Assembly (NCBI RefSeq): GCF_030272615.1 | Contig: NC_081410.1 | Span: 285,015,957-285,075,956, forward strand | Reading direction: 5' to 3' | Source of the DNA: Cryptomeria japonica | Taxonomy: Eukaryota > Streptophyta > Pinopsida > Cupressales > Cupressaceae | Length of the DNA stretch: 60,000 nt | Shown: positions 47,201 to 57,739 of the stretch, piece after piece | Layout of the letters: each line of letters opens with the position of its first letter | Numbering within the stretch: the stretch's first letter is position 1 | Translations under genes and position numbers: made by a program | The notes under the pieces: generated by a model | The model's input: only the letters and a program-made list of their open reading frames with translations | What the model was told of the DNA's origin: nothing | Databases searched by the model: none

Positions 47201-47400
47201 CTGTCTTCAGTTTGATGGTGCAAGAACCAATTCCTCTAACTGGATGTGAGGAATCATCTCCGATGGTTACTTCCTCTTCATTATCCTCTATCATGGAGTG
47301 TAGCACTTCTCTAAACCCTGTAATGTGTCTGGATGAACCACTGTCGATCACCCAGGAGTTAAACTTATTTGATGCATGGCTTGTAAGCAGTGAGTAGAGG
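44284..47400 (-). pseudogene. Copia pol (protease, integrase, RT, RNase H), broken
   Basis: Domains in order from the right: protease active site WVIDSGSSRHITGF (about 47350); GAG-pre-integrase with HRRLGHLNY (about 46945) and the zinc-binding CKGCGLGKNMKG; integrase core VHSDVCGPM ... VIFVDDYSRKTWIYFLK and then LRTDNGGEY; RT with KHKARFVARGFSQREGIDYE and catalytic YVDDLLITGND (about 45225); RNase H with QSSTEAEYIAASMAAREVVW and terminal ADILTKPL. The order IN before RT defines Ty1/copia. Breaks: frameshift near 47200; TAG near 46951 (Trp expected), TAA near 46647, TAG near 45354 (Gln expected after LYGLK). The stretch 45246-44284, RT end to RNase H, is intact over 320 codons. Confidence 0.93.
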
Positions 47401-47469
47401 ACATAGTTCTGGGAGTTATCTTCTCTTTTAGATTTTCCTGCTCTGGCAAATGTGGCTTGTTTGGCTCTC

Positions 47470-48228
47470 TCTGGACATTTTGAAACAAAGTGCCTGAACT
47501 TATCGCACCTATAGCATTGAATATGTGATAGGTCTCTCTTTGAAGTGTTCTTGCCTTGATGACTCTTCCTTTTTCCTAAATTGCTTCTTCTTGGTTGTCT
47601 TATTTGTGTTAGTATTTAGGACTTGAAGGTCTTCATCTATGTTCTTTTGTTTTACTCCCATCTTGTCCAATCTTGATTCTTCTTGGAGACAATCGTCCCT
47701 TAATCTTTCAAACTTAGGATATTTGGACCTTGCACTGATGCCTTGGACGAATGTACACCATCCACTAGGCAACCCATCTAGAGCAATGAGTGTTAACTCT
47801 TTGCTTTTGATCTCGTAATCCAGAGTTGCTAGTTCATCTCTTAGAGTTGATATCCACATAAAGTAGGCGTTGATTGTCTCCCCCTTATTCATGGTGATAT
47901 GATTTATTTCTCGTTTTAATGTCAGAGTTCGACTTGCATTCGATATCTCAAATGTGCTTTCAAGTGCTTTGAACATTTTATAGGCTGTCTGATGTTTTCT
48001 TATGATCGGCATTATGTTGTTTCTCACCCCATCAACTATTATTTTGATGGCTTTTTCATTTCTTTCAATCCATGCGGTTTTGTCAAGTTCATTTTCAGGT
48101 TGATCATTTTTAGTTTGAACAAATGAATCTACTTTGTTCTCTTTTAAGATCATCTGGATTCTGAACTTCCAGGCTGAAAAATCATCGCCACCTCCGAGTC
48201 TATCTTCGAATCTAATAGCACTGGCCAT
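47470..48228 (-). pseudogene. Copia gag (capsid-nucleocapsid), frameshifted
   Basis: Starts at ATG 48228, about 90 bp after the PBS (MASAIRFEDRLGGGDDFSAW). The UBN2/retrotran_gag fold continues with KALESTFEISNASRTLTLKR and INAYFMWISTLRDELATLDY. The zinc knuckle CYRCDKFRHFVSKC (CX2CX4HX4C, 47475-47516) is in another frame, so a 1-base shift lies near 47570 in a run of A/G. After correction gag would run straight into pol as in other copia polyproteins. Confidence 0.9.
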
Positions 48229-48303
48229 TGGAGAAATGTGATGTAGTATATAACCTTGTTCTTAAATTATTCACAAAATTGAATAGCCTCAAGTTCGATC
48301 AAC

Positions 48304-48318
48304 TTGGCTCTGATACCA
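48304..48318 (-). other. Primer-binding site, tRNA-iMet type
   Basis: TGGTATCAGAGCCAA directly follows the 5' LTR end (...TTTTACA). This is the standard initiator-Met primer site of plant copia elements. Confidence 0.9.
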
Positions 48319-49003
48319 TGTAAAAGTTATTGCAATTTATATGCTAGATAGTGTATTTCTGATTTTTGGTATTATTATTATGACAATAATATTATCGTCT
48401 TTCTTTTCTGCAGGTCTGAAGGATGAACATGTATTGATTTCAATGTCATCCTTTTCTTTTGAATGATGTATATATAGTAAGACAGCCAAGATCAAGTGGC
48501 ACCTTGATCGGACATGTCTTTTAGACATGTCCGACCAAGATGTCACTTGGTCGTGACTTGTCTACCGATTCACTTAGTGTTATGATAACTAATCGGTGTC
48601 AAAGCAAATGATAACAAATCGATATAAACACACCCGATAATGAATCAATGTTAATAGCAAACAATAATAGATCGATATAAACACACCCGATAATGAATCG
48701 GTGTTAATAGCAAACAATAACAGATCGATATAAACACTCCCGATAATGAATCGGTTTTAATAGCAAACAAGCCCGATAACAAATAGCATTAGATCGACGC
48801 TTAACTATGTTAAGCAGGTCGTTGATCTAATCCATCTTTATCAATATCATAATTATGATCAATGTTACAGTCTGATAAACATTTTAAGTTCGGAAAGCAT
48901 AAATCAGATAATCTAACAGCATAGATGAGTAAACCAAAACAGAATAGAAGAGATTAATGAGTTAGGAAAGTCTTATCTTGCAGAAGCTACTAATGCATTA
49001 ACA
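48319..49003 (-). repeat. 5' LTR of the copia element (685 bp)
   Basis: As the 3' LTR, but with three 53-bp tandem units (about 48605-48765) instead of two. It also carries the inverted repeat (about 48491-48552) next to the TATA box. Confidence 0.93.
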
Positions 49004-49008
49004 CAAAC

Positions 49009-49502
49009 TAATAGTCAAAACAAACCAATTATATTAATGCCATGTTTGTGAAGAGGCGTGACTTTGCATTTTGTAATGGCACAACTAATTAAGGAACACG
49101 ATTTAGAAGGGAGACTAATACATGGTTTTATCACAAAGCCAAGGTAGTGTGATTTATGCATCTTTAATATTAAGTATGTAAACGTCTCCAAAGATATTCG
49201 ATGGGGTGTCTTGGTTAAAAGACACAATTTTTGTGAATAGATATGACTTGAGTGAAATGGTATATCTCCAAAAATAAAAAGATATAAAATAGAATTCAAA
49301 ATGAATGAAAAGCTTGAGTTGTGAAGTTTAAAATTATAGTGGGAAAGGCTCCTATAATCTGATTAGAGATTGAATGAGGACATTATCAGTTGTACTATGA
49401 GCAACCATAGTTATTTACTATGTAATTAATGTAGCATAATAAGAAGTAATGTGTGTTGCTCTTTAGGAATTGGCAACCTCTTCATAGGGGACATTACACA
49501 TT
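49009..49502. other. No gene; contains an LTR end
   Basis: AT-rich, no ORF. GGGGACATTACA at 49487-49498 is the reverse-complement-type terminus of the TGTAATGTCCCC family and abuts the RNase H fragment that follows. Confidence 0.4.
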
Positions 49503-49918
49503 CTTTCTAGGAAATAGCCTTGTTTCATAGTTGAGTAAGAAACAAACCTCAATCTCCCTATCTACCGCTGATGTAGAATACATAGCAGCAGCCTCATGTT
49601 GTACTCAACTACTTTGGATGTCTCAAACTTTGAAGGACATCAAAGTGGAATATGATCACCCGATGTCTATATTGTGTGATCACACAAGTGTCATCAGTAC
49701 CTCCAAAAATCCTGTGATGCACTCAAGGACAAAACACATTCCCATCAAATATCATTTCTTGAGAGAACAAGTTGTGGGACAACAAGTGAAGATGGAATAT
49801 GTGACTACCAAAGAACAAGTAGCAAATATATTCACAAAACCTCTACCAAAAGAAACCTTTGAGTTTCTTAGACAAAAATTTGGGGTACTACCCTATCCTA
49901 CTAAGAATTAAGGGGGAG
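49503..49918 (+). pseudogene. Second copia element: RNase H C-terminal fragment
   Basis: Encodes SKKQTSISLSTADVEYIAAA, SCCTQLLWMSQTL, CDHTSVISTSKNPVMHSRTK, HIPIKYHFLREQ and IFTKPLPKETFEFLR, the canonical end of copia RNase H, on the + strand. A TAG at about 49530 replaces the Trp before LSKKQ. It is followed by G-rich tracts (AAGGGGGAG at about 49911, 49941, 49965, 49998 and 50064) and an LTR, as in plant copia elements with repeated purine tracts. Confidence 0.9.
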
Positions 49919-50073
49919 TTCCTTCATTCACATACCCTTTGACATTCAAAGGGGGAGAAGACTAAGGGGGAGCATTGGAGTAAGAAGAAGCATTGAACTA
50001 AGGGGGAGCATTGTATAATCAAAGATCATATCATTAAGAGTAGGATGTTGCCATCAATGACAAAGGGGGAGAT

Positions 50074-50318
50074 TGTTGAGATGTTGTCATTGATCTCTAT
50101 GATGGTAAAGGTTGATGCCAATCCAACAAATGTTATCATTGATGTCTATATTGGCAAATGTTGTCATTGATGGTCGAGCAAGAGATAATATCACATACAA
50201 GCCCAAAACTACACATATAAATCAGTTAATGAGATCATGGACAGAATATATGGAAGTTTGATTTCAGCATCTATACTCAAACTCATGGAGGTCGTGTTGG
50301 ACTTGATAGAGTGCCTTA
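50074..50318 (+). repeat. 3' LTR (partial) of the second copia element
   Basis: TGTTGAGATGTTGTCATTGA begins right after the purine tract AAAGGGGGAGAT. Matches 42697-42933. Cut at 50318 by the TGTTGAACAC repeat. Confidence 0.7.
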
Positions 50319-51064
50319 TGTTGAACACACAAATACACTGAGAAGAGGGGGGTTGAATCAATGTATACTTTAATACTTCTAAAAACACTTTTCAGCACTC
50401 ACAAGTAATTAACCATATAATGCAGAAGAATGTGAAGATCAATAACACAACACATAACACCGGGATATATGTGGAAAACCCAAGATGGGAAAAACCACGA
50501 TGAGAAAATGTTGCTTGGAGCTATTGTCCAAATCCAGCCTCACAAATGTATCAACTGATTACAATCAATTTGAAGAAACCAACCTTCAAGAGACACCAAT
50601 CCCCCAAACTTTATGGACACCAATCCAAAGGAGCACTAGCCCCTTTACAACATACAAGACTACAATCTTGATGTAATAACCTTAATGCCAAGAAAATGAA
50701 TCAAAATGAACCTCTATAGTTCTGCTTTGTCTCTTCAGAAATTTGGTTCACACCCTTTTAGTTTTGCAACTCTCCTCTACTATTCAGATTGATAAAACAA
50801 TATCTGCTGTCACTCTATTATGCTTCTCTACAACTCGAGTCTTTCTTCTCATTACAACTACTTCCTTTGTATCAATTTTCATTCTATTTTTATGTTTTGT
50901 ATTAACCTCTACAAAAGTCGGTTGATACCACATCACAAATCATACAAGAAGTCGTTTGCATCGTAATCATGCAGGATGATCTATACATTTTTCTATGCTA
51001 CATTAGGATCGTTTGTTCAGTTGGTTTGCACTATACTCTTATCATCACAGCATAGATAACTCAG
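50319..51064 (+). repeat. TGTTGRACAC dispersed repeat, copy 1
   Basis: Begins TGTTGAACACACAAATACAC and matches 58795 onward through landmarks such as CACTGAGA-GGGGGTTGAATCA, ATATGTGGAAAACCC, GATGGGAAAAACC, CAACCTCACAA and AAGGAGCACTAGCCCC. Non-coding and LTR-like in its start. Ends where copy E begins. Confidence 0.65.
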
Positions 51065-51734
51065 TGTTGATGTGTTTCGTTGGCAAAGACAAGGGGACTT
51101 ACACTTGTTGTGAGGATAAACTTTTAAAACAAGTTCTACAGGCAACTTTAAGACTTCACAAGCCTTACATTCATCAGATATTCGGTATTCATGATGTTGT
51201 CATGGATATTTCATAACAGATTTTAAAAATAAATAGCAAAAAGGAAAGGTAGAGAGATTAATCTATCATAACTAGAATAGCTTTCAAGTTAGTAGACGGA
51301 GCCTTCAAAAACCAAGCCTTGCTTAGCCACTTTTTTTGATTCAACTAAGAAAAGGTTGGTGCAATCTTCAAAGGGTTAACACGGATTTTCAAATTGCTAA
51401 CTGCATACATTGAACTCTAAATATACATGGCAATTCAACATAACATTCAGCAATCAAACTAAGATTTATATATGTTCAGTCTAACCATACACAGGAAATA
51501 ACACATAGTTAACTCCCAGTGGTATGAACAGAAAAATCTATCAAATACTAACTCAAAGAAACCATTCCATAGTGAAAATGGATAAATAGAAATAAATAAT
51601 GGGAAGAAGGAGAACCATGCACTCACATGAAATTCATACATAGACTATTCTTTAACAGATTCTCTATTAAATTTGGTAGAGTTTCAGCAACAATTCATAA
51701 TCTTCTTACAAAAAATGGGAGAGAGAAGGGTCCC

Positions 51735-51741
51735 TTTTATA
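51735..51741 (-). promoter_or_regulatory. Copy E TATA box
   Basis: TATAAAAGGGACCC on the minus strand, preceded by GGGCCATTTATTG and TAGCCATTCATCC as in the other copies. The telobox palindrome is not recognisable here. Confidence 0.5.
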
Positions 51742-52039
51742 GATTTTCAAATATTGGATGAATGGCTAGGATTTAATACAATAAATGGCCCTGATTCATC
51801 CATAAAACATGCCCCACATACCTAGTAAAGGATGTATTTCATATCCCAACTAATTTTACAACTACCAGCCATTAAGTCCCTTCAAAAAGTAAATTGCACG
51901 GAGCTTAAGACAGAAAAAGGTACTTTTCTTGTTGAGGAAATAACTAACTTTGGGCATTGTGTTTTATCTTTTCTTTTAGCCCAGAATAGATATTTCCTTT
52001 ACAATATAAATTATTGTTCATCATTTAGGTATTTTTTCC

Positions 52040-55000
52040 AAATATCCCTGCCTGCTACCTGCTCTGCCCGAACATATTCCTAGAATTTCTTGATGATTGG
52101 CCTTATCTCTTAATCAGGAGGTACGGGAGTGCAACTAAACCTGTACTGATTGGTCTCAATTTGATTATCTCTCATTCTTATATGTTGGCTCCAAGCCTCT
52201 TTTGTGATGTTGTATGTGTGCATTGCAGCACATAGTCGGCTGACAGTGTCCATGTCAAACTTAGAGAATAGCTCCTATCATTCTTCAACAGGCTTTTCCA
52301 GAGAATCCTTAGTGTGTCCATGTTCATCTCGTGATTCCTATTGCCGATTATATCTGCAAAAGGTCGACACATCTTTCTCTAAGATGTTGAATACAGAGTT
52401 ACCCGGGGACGCGTCCCCGACCTGAAAACCCCCGTCCCCGTCTCGGGGACGTTTCGGGGACTTGGGGACGGCCAGGGGACGTTTCCCCCCGTCCCCAAAT
52501 TGCCCTATATTTTTAGGGGACATCCCCGAAACGGGGGGACGCCTGCCCTAGCCTTGGGGGACGTCCGTACGTCCCGAGGACGGCTGGGGACAGCTGGGAC
52601 GTCCCCAATCCGTCCCGGGGACGGCTAGACGTCCCCCTTATCTAAGGCCATTAAAAAATATTAAAAAACTAAAAAAAGTTGTATTTTCAAATTTTTTTTA
52701 AAATTTTCTAATATAGGCCCCTTATTAATTCAAATTGTTAGTAAAAATAAAAAAATTAAAAGATAACATTAATTTAATTCATAATTTTGACAATGAAACT
52801 ATATGGCAGCAGTGTAGCCTTTGGGCATTTTGACACAGAGATTAGAAAATCACCCAAAAATCGCCAAACTCGGCGAGTTAATAGAAAAATAACACCCAAC
52901 ACCTTTATGAAAGAATAAGTTTTTTTGGCCTCGCGGGGCGCTGCCCCTCGACCCCGCAAGGGGCGATGCCCCTTGACCCCACCTTGGGGGCGCTGCCCCC
53001 AAACCCCCGTTGAAAAATATGGGGGGAAACCGCGTCAATAGAAGTAGGGAAAATTTAACCTCTTTGTTTTGACATTTTGTATGTTATTTCTTTAATATCT
53101 ATTATGATATGCATATTGACAATGTGAATGAATTGAAATTCTGATTTATGAATGCATAATTGCATATTGTCTATTGAGTATTAACAATGTTGTATGTTCA
53201 AAATTTACATTCTAAAATGTCTTCAACTTTTCATAGTATCATACACATGCCATTTCCATGTTTTATTGTTTTCATATGAATATAATGTATGTATGCATGC
53301 TTTATCCATGTTTTCATATGAACATTTAGAATTTTGAAATTTTCCTATATATTTTAAATATTTCCTATATTTTAATAGCCATCCCCTTTGCCGTCCCCCG
53401 CCGTCCCCAAATTTGGCAAAAAAATTTGCCGTCCCGGAAACGCGTCCCACCATCCCCCGCCGTCCCCGTCCCGAAAACTCGGGGTAACATTGGTTGAATA
53501 GTATCTTCACAATCCTCCCACCCTTTATCAATAGAGACCATAGTATCTCTCTTCAATGTTAAACCCTGATACCATCCCTCGATGGTTTTGAAGTCATGTG
53601 GCTCTGTAATCAGATGAGCGGTAGGAATCTTAGTAAAGGTCCACACTAAGGCATTCAAAAGGGGAAGTGTAGCACAGGATGATTTGTAGAACTCATCAAA
53701 TCGATCCTTGAGGCTCTCTATGGATTGGATATTCCTATTCCATCCCTGTTGAAGGGTCATCAACTCTTTAACTGTTGAATGGTCATCAACTCTTTAAGTA
53801 CATTGTTTCCTCTTTCGGTTAGCTCCTCGAACCATTCTCTTGTTATTCTAGCACTGGCCCTCATTTCTTCAAACTCAATTGTTGTCTTATGTGTCAATGC
53901 CGCAGGAGGGACATAAGACTCTTCGGCTCACTACAATGGTCTAAGCAAGTGATCAATGTACCTCTCAGCCTGTTCCGCCCGAGCTTTATACATCTCCTTT
54001 TCCTCCGTCTCTTTCTTCAATCATCTCAGTATTGCCTCAAAGGAGTCCTAGAATTCCTCAACTTCTTGTTCTTTGGTTGCTCTTCCCATCTCTACTGATA
54101 AAATGTGGTAATCAGCAAGGGTTACATCCCTGGCTGATTTGTCCGATGGTGAAACAACAACATGTACAACCCAGTTTTGCTGAGCATCCCTGTTTATCTT
54201 CGAGTAGGTCCTCAACTTCTTCTCCTTTGACTTGAAGTTGTCCTACTCCAGCAAATAAGTCCTCAAGACTTAAGGGTGGCCTTACTACTGTTTTCTTTTC
54301 TATCTGGGTCTGCAACCATATAGGAGTTACGGATTGGCTGGAAGTAACCACAATTTCCTTCCCTTGCTCTCTAGAAGCCGCAACTAACCCAATATTCACC
54401 ATCTCTTGCCCATCTAGAGATAGAGGCTAGTCCTCATCAGCATCCTGTTATTTTCCTTCGATTGAGCTTTCCCCGACTTCACTTAGTAGCTGCTGGTGTA
54501 TCTCGGTGTCTGGTTGTTCTCCACCTTTGTATGTGTCCTCTTTGTCGTCCAATCTTGCAGGCAGGATTTCTCCTTCCTCAATTGATTTGCAAGATTCTCT
54601 AGATCAATAATCCATATAATATTTCTTGCTGTTGGAGATTCAACCCTTCTAGGTCGGTTGTTTCGATGAAGGCTGATTCGATTTGCAGCATAGGAGGAGT
54701 GGGTTGGCGTTCTATGTTAGTTGCATCTCCTGCAACAGTAGAATCTTCCTACAAGGTGGCTACAGTAGATGGTCACCTTATCTTCAATTTCTTACGGGTG
54801 GGGGCTTCAAGTGACAAATTCTTCTTCCTTCGGGACTTCCTAGATACCTTCAACTCTTTACTAGCCTTTTCTTCTTTCTTTTCTTCTGAGGATCTTCTTC
54901 ACTTTCTTTGTTTTAATCATCTTCTTGCGTTGTAGCGGGTGCCTCTTCTTCACTTTCTAAGGATTGAGACTCAAGGCCTCCCATCAAATTATAGGTGAAT

Positions 55001-56694
55001 TTCACACCTTCACAAATTAGCTCTTCGATGCACTATTGTATCCAAGCGTCAGTGAATCTTTTAGGTTCCCCCATTATCACCTCCAAGCCGGTGATAGGAA
55101 CCTAAGACACATTAATCAAGGCCGATGGGTGATCCTTGACAAAGTAATAGGCATGATGTTGTAAGCAATCCTCACCATCATCTATCTGGTCAAGAACATG
55201 GGCATATTCAAAGGTCCTGATTTGGTACAGGCTTAGTCTAGAACACTCCCTTTTTCGGACCTTGAAGTCATCATTGCAGCTGGCCCAATAATCTTCTATG
55301 TTCACCTTATGCCTGTAGTGCCTACCATAGGCCTTTCGTCCCAGCCCTATAGGATTAAAGTTCTTCCTACTGGGGTGCTCTTGCAAGCCATATGATGCCA
55401 ACTCCTCTGCGAACTGTTCTGCCTGGGCAAGAGTTTTCAAATATACATCATTGACCATAATGGCCATTGGAAACGACACTCCTCTAACCTTCCTTTCTCT
55501 GAGGATTCTCCCTGTTGCGTTTGCTTGTCTGGCCACCTCCACGAGTACCAATTTATTTGTGGGGTATTTGAGGAGTCTGTATGCCAAGCCTTCATATCCA
55601 GAAATTCCCAAGTAAGAGAATCTAAAAAACTGTATGAACCATGCCCCATATTGTTTCACCAACGCAATCGCTTGTTTGGACAGTCTTTGTTGCAGTCCTT
55701 CTTGCATTATTTTGACCATTCGCATAGTGAAAGCATTGTTCACCCTCTCATATTGGCCTATTGCATAAGTTGCATTGTTTCTCTCCCTATGGCTTATGTT
55801 GTGATAATGAAGTTAGGGGTAGCATTCGTGCACCTTCATTTGTTTCTCCTCGTTTTCGATCTTGCCCAAGTGGATCAGTCCCAAAAGTCTGGAATGTCCG
55901 GCCAGCATATAAACCACATAAGAGGACATGGTGAGCATCCTCTTTTCTGATAGCAGCACTAGTTGCTCATGGATGTTGTCACTGATCATTTGAGCCCTGT
56001 CTAACCTGATCTTGCACCCAAAAACCTCCTCGACATAGTAAAACATCCACTCCTCAAACAAGTTGGAGTGAGGTAATCCCATGATGAGGCCGAGGAGGGT
56101 GACTATATCCCCATACTCTTCGTTGAACTCGCTCTTGTAGGTCTTCTTAAGGATCTTGGAGTTGTGGGGCCTCTTTTCCTTGAACTAATTGTCATTCATT
56201 TTATTTTTGCATTTAATCGGATTTTGGTTAAATATGGCTTGGGCTTCATCCATTTGCATGACTATTGCATCCTCATGCATAAGAATGCCAAAGACTTCTG
56301 CTAGGGCCTCAGGAGTGAAATCGGCTATCACCATTTCGTTAACAAAAACCACACTTTCTGTTGGTTTATAATGCTTGGCGCACTCTACAATTAGTTCATA
56401 GTTTTGAATAGCCTGCTAAAAACCAGCAGCTTGTGCTATCCCACTCTGCACCATTCTTTGGGCTCTCCAGGTTGGATTCAGGCCATACATCTTGTCCTTG
56501 AATTGTTGGATGTCAATGTGCCCAAAAGCAATATCCCCTACATTTTCCAACCTACTCAAAACGTTTAAGTCCCACAACACTCCTTGATACTCATATTTAA
56601 TCTTGTCCAACTTGCAGGGATTCTCGGCTTTGGACATCTAAGATGTGCCTGGTGCTTCAGGTGTCTTGGAAGAGTCGGCCACCTTAGGAGGCAT
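52040..56694 (-). pseudogene. Copy E: U3-ORF family gene, interrupted by a hAT element
   Basis: One frame from ATG 56694 (MPPKVADSSKTPEAPGTS) to 55102, with in-frame stops only: TAG near 56639, 56415 and 56187 and TAA near 55815. At 56187 other copies have Trp and at 55815 they have Gln. Blocks: NVGDIAFGHIDIQQFKDKMY; MVQSGIAQAAGF; NYELIVECAKHY; EEYGDIVTLLGLIMGLPHSN; RAQMISDNIHEQL; MSSYVVYMLAGHSRLLGLIH; RVNNAFTMRMVKIMQEGLQQ; AWFIQFFRFSYLGISGYEGL; SRKNFNPIGLGRKAYG; IEDYWASCNDDFKVRKR. Then ILSVEMGRATKEQEV and a coiled coil (about 54090-53960), and EYVRAEQVAGRD at about 52060. The C-terminal third is split at 53493/52393 (CEDTIQ | HLREK). Function unknown. Confidence 0.8.
52394..53492. mobile_element. 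Non-autonomous hAT-type transposon (1.1 kb)
   Basis: An 8-bp duplication GTTGAATA flanks it (52386-52393 and 53493-53500). Terminal inverted repeats are CAGAGTTACCC at the left and CAATGTTACCC read inward from the right, a CA-R-W-G start typical of hAT. The ends are packed with GGGGACG and CGTCCCC words (52400-52650 and 53385-53485), which act as subterminal repeats in many hAT elements. The core holds GGGGCGCTGCCCC-type palindromes (52930-53010). No transposase ORF. It cuts the copy E gene, and joining the flanks restores EDTIQ-HLREK. Confidence 0.88.
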
Positions 56695-56699
56695 CTACC

Positions 56700-57735
56700 A
56701 TGTGCACTGATACGCGGATTATGATGGGTTTTTCAATGAATAAAATAGGGGTTAGCTTTGCCCAAGACGGCGTTAGCATAAAAACGTCAACATAATGATG
56801 AAATGATCCAAATTTAAATTTCATAACAGCATAAAGGCGGATTTGAGTGTTTCATTGACAAATAATAACGTTTAGTTTTTGTGTATACTTCGGGACTTAT
56901 GCAAAGTTTCTGAAAATAAAGTCTGATATGCACTATACCATTTAAGACCAAATTTGAGCAAATCCAAGAAAATTTTCAGAGTTAGCAAGTTTGTTGGAAA
57001 TAGGCCTCATTTCATTTTTTGTGTTGCTAATCCCGAGTTTTGTGCCAGCAAGGTATTTCAAAGTTTTGTTTTCAGCCTAGCAGTGTTTGTGTAACCTGGG
57101 GTTTATCCTGGGTTGAATTTTAATGAAGTTTTTAAAATATGTAAACCACAGGTGCTTGTTTATTTAAACCTAGGGTTTAATAGCAAGATTTTGTTACCAG
57201 TTTAAACACAAAACTTTACATTTGCTAACTCCGTCATAGAAGCATACCTAGGAATGTTAAAGTATTTTGTTTGCTGATTCTGCAATGATGGCGCGATTTT
57301 CTCCTTGTTTAAGTTTCTTTGAATGGAATCTGTGTTTTTTCCCACGACGTGATTTTTGGTTGTGCTCTTGAATGGGGCTCTTCTCCTTGCATTTTGAAAG
57401 CGATTTTCTCTCAGCTTTGAATGGCTTCTTGATCTACGCTTCTTTTCTGCGATTTTCTCCTTGTTTGCATTTTGCAAGTGATTCACCTTTCTGCGTTTTG
57501 ACCAGGCTAGGCTGCGATTCTCCTAAGTCTAGTGTTTCTTCTTTGGAGCTCTTCTTTCTTCTGCAATTTAAAAGCCTTGAGAGTTTTGGCATTTTAACTT
57601 AGGTCTTGGCCCCTTTTTAAAACAAATCGCTTCAATCCTCAACACTAAAACTCAGAGACTTTGTTGGCTTTAGCAAGGTCGAAAACCAATAGAAACAAAC
57701 AATTTTGCCTTACCGGAAGCCAAAACTTCATTCTG
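56700..57735 (-). other. Copy E leader without a gene
   Basis: No ORF. GCGATTTTCTCCTTGTTT occurs at about 57293 and 57449, and CTTTGAATGG-type words recur at 57325-57425. AGGGTTTAATAGCAAG and similar words give a weak resemblance to other leaders. Confidence 0.4.
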
Positions 57736-57739
57736 CTCT

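Larger units (their letters stand above)
43119..49003 (-). mobile_element. Structurally complete Ty1/copia retrotransposon
   Basis: LTRs at 43119-43773 and 48319-49003 begin TGTAAAAG and end TTAACA on the + strand. An exact duplication CAAAC lies at 43114-43118 and 49004-49008. The element reads on the minus strand: 5' LTR (right), PBS TGGTATCAGAGCCAA abutting the LTR at 48318, gag, pol, then a purine tract AAGAGGGAG next to the 3' LTR at 43774-43782. The LTRs are nearly identical apart from three indels, so insertion is relatively recent; nevertheless gag and pol contain frameshifts and stops, so it is not autonomous. Confidence 0.95.

Noticed and set aside
52400-53020. GC-rich island that could be a promoter CpG island or rDNA
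   Set aside because: The 8-bp duplication, inverted ends and GGGGACG repeats identify a hAT-type element; no rRNA sequence recognised.
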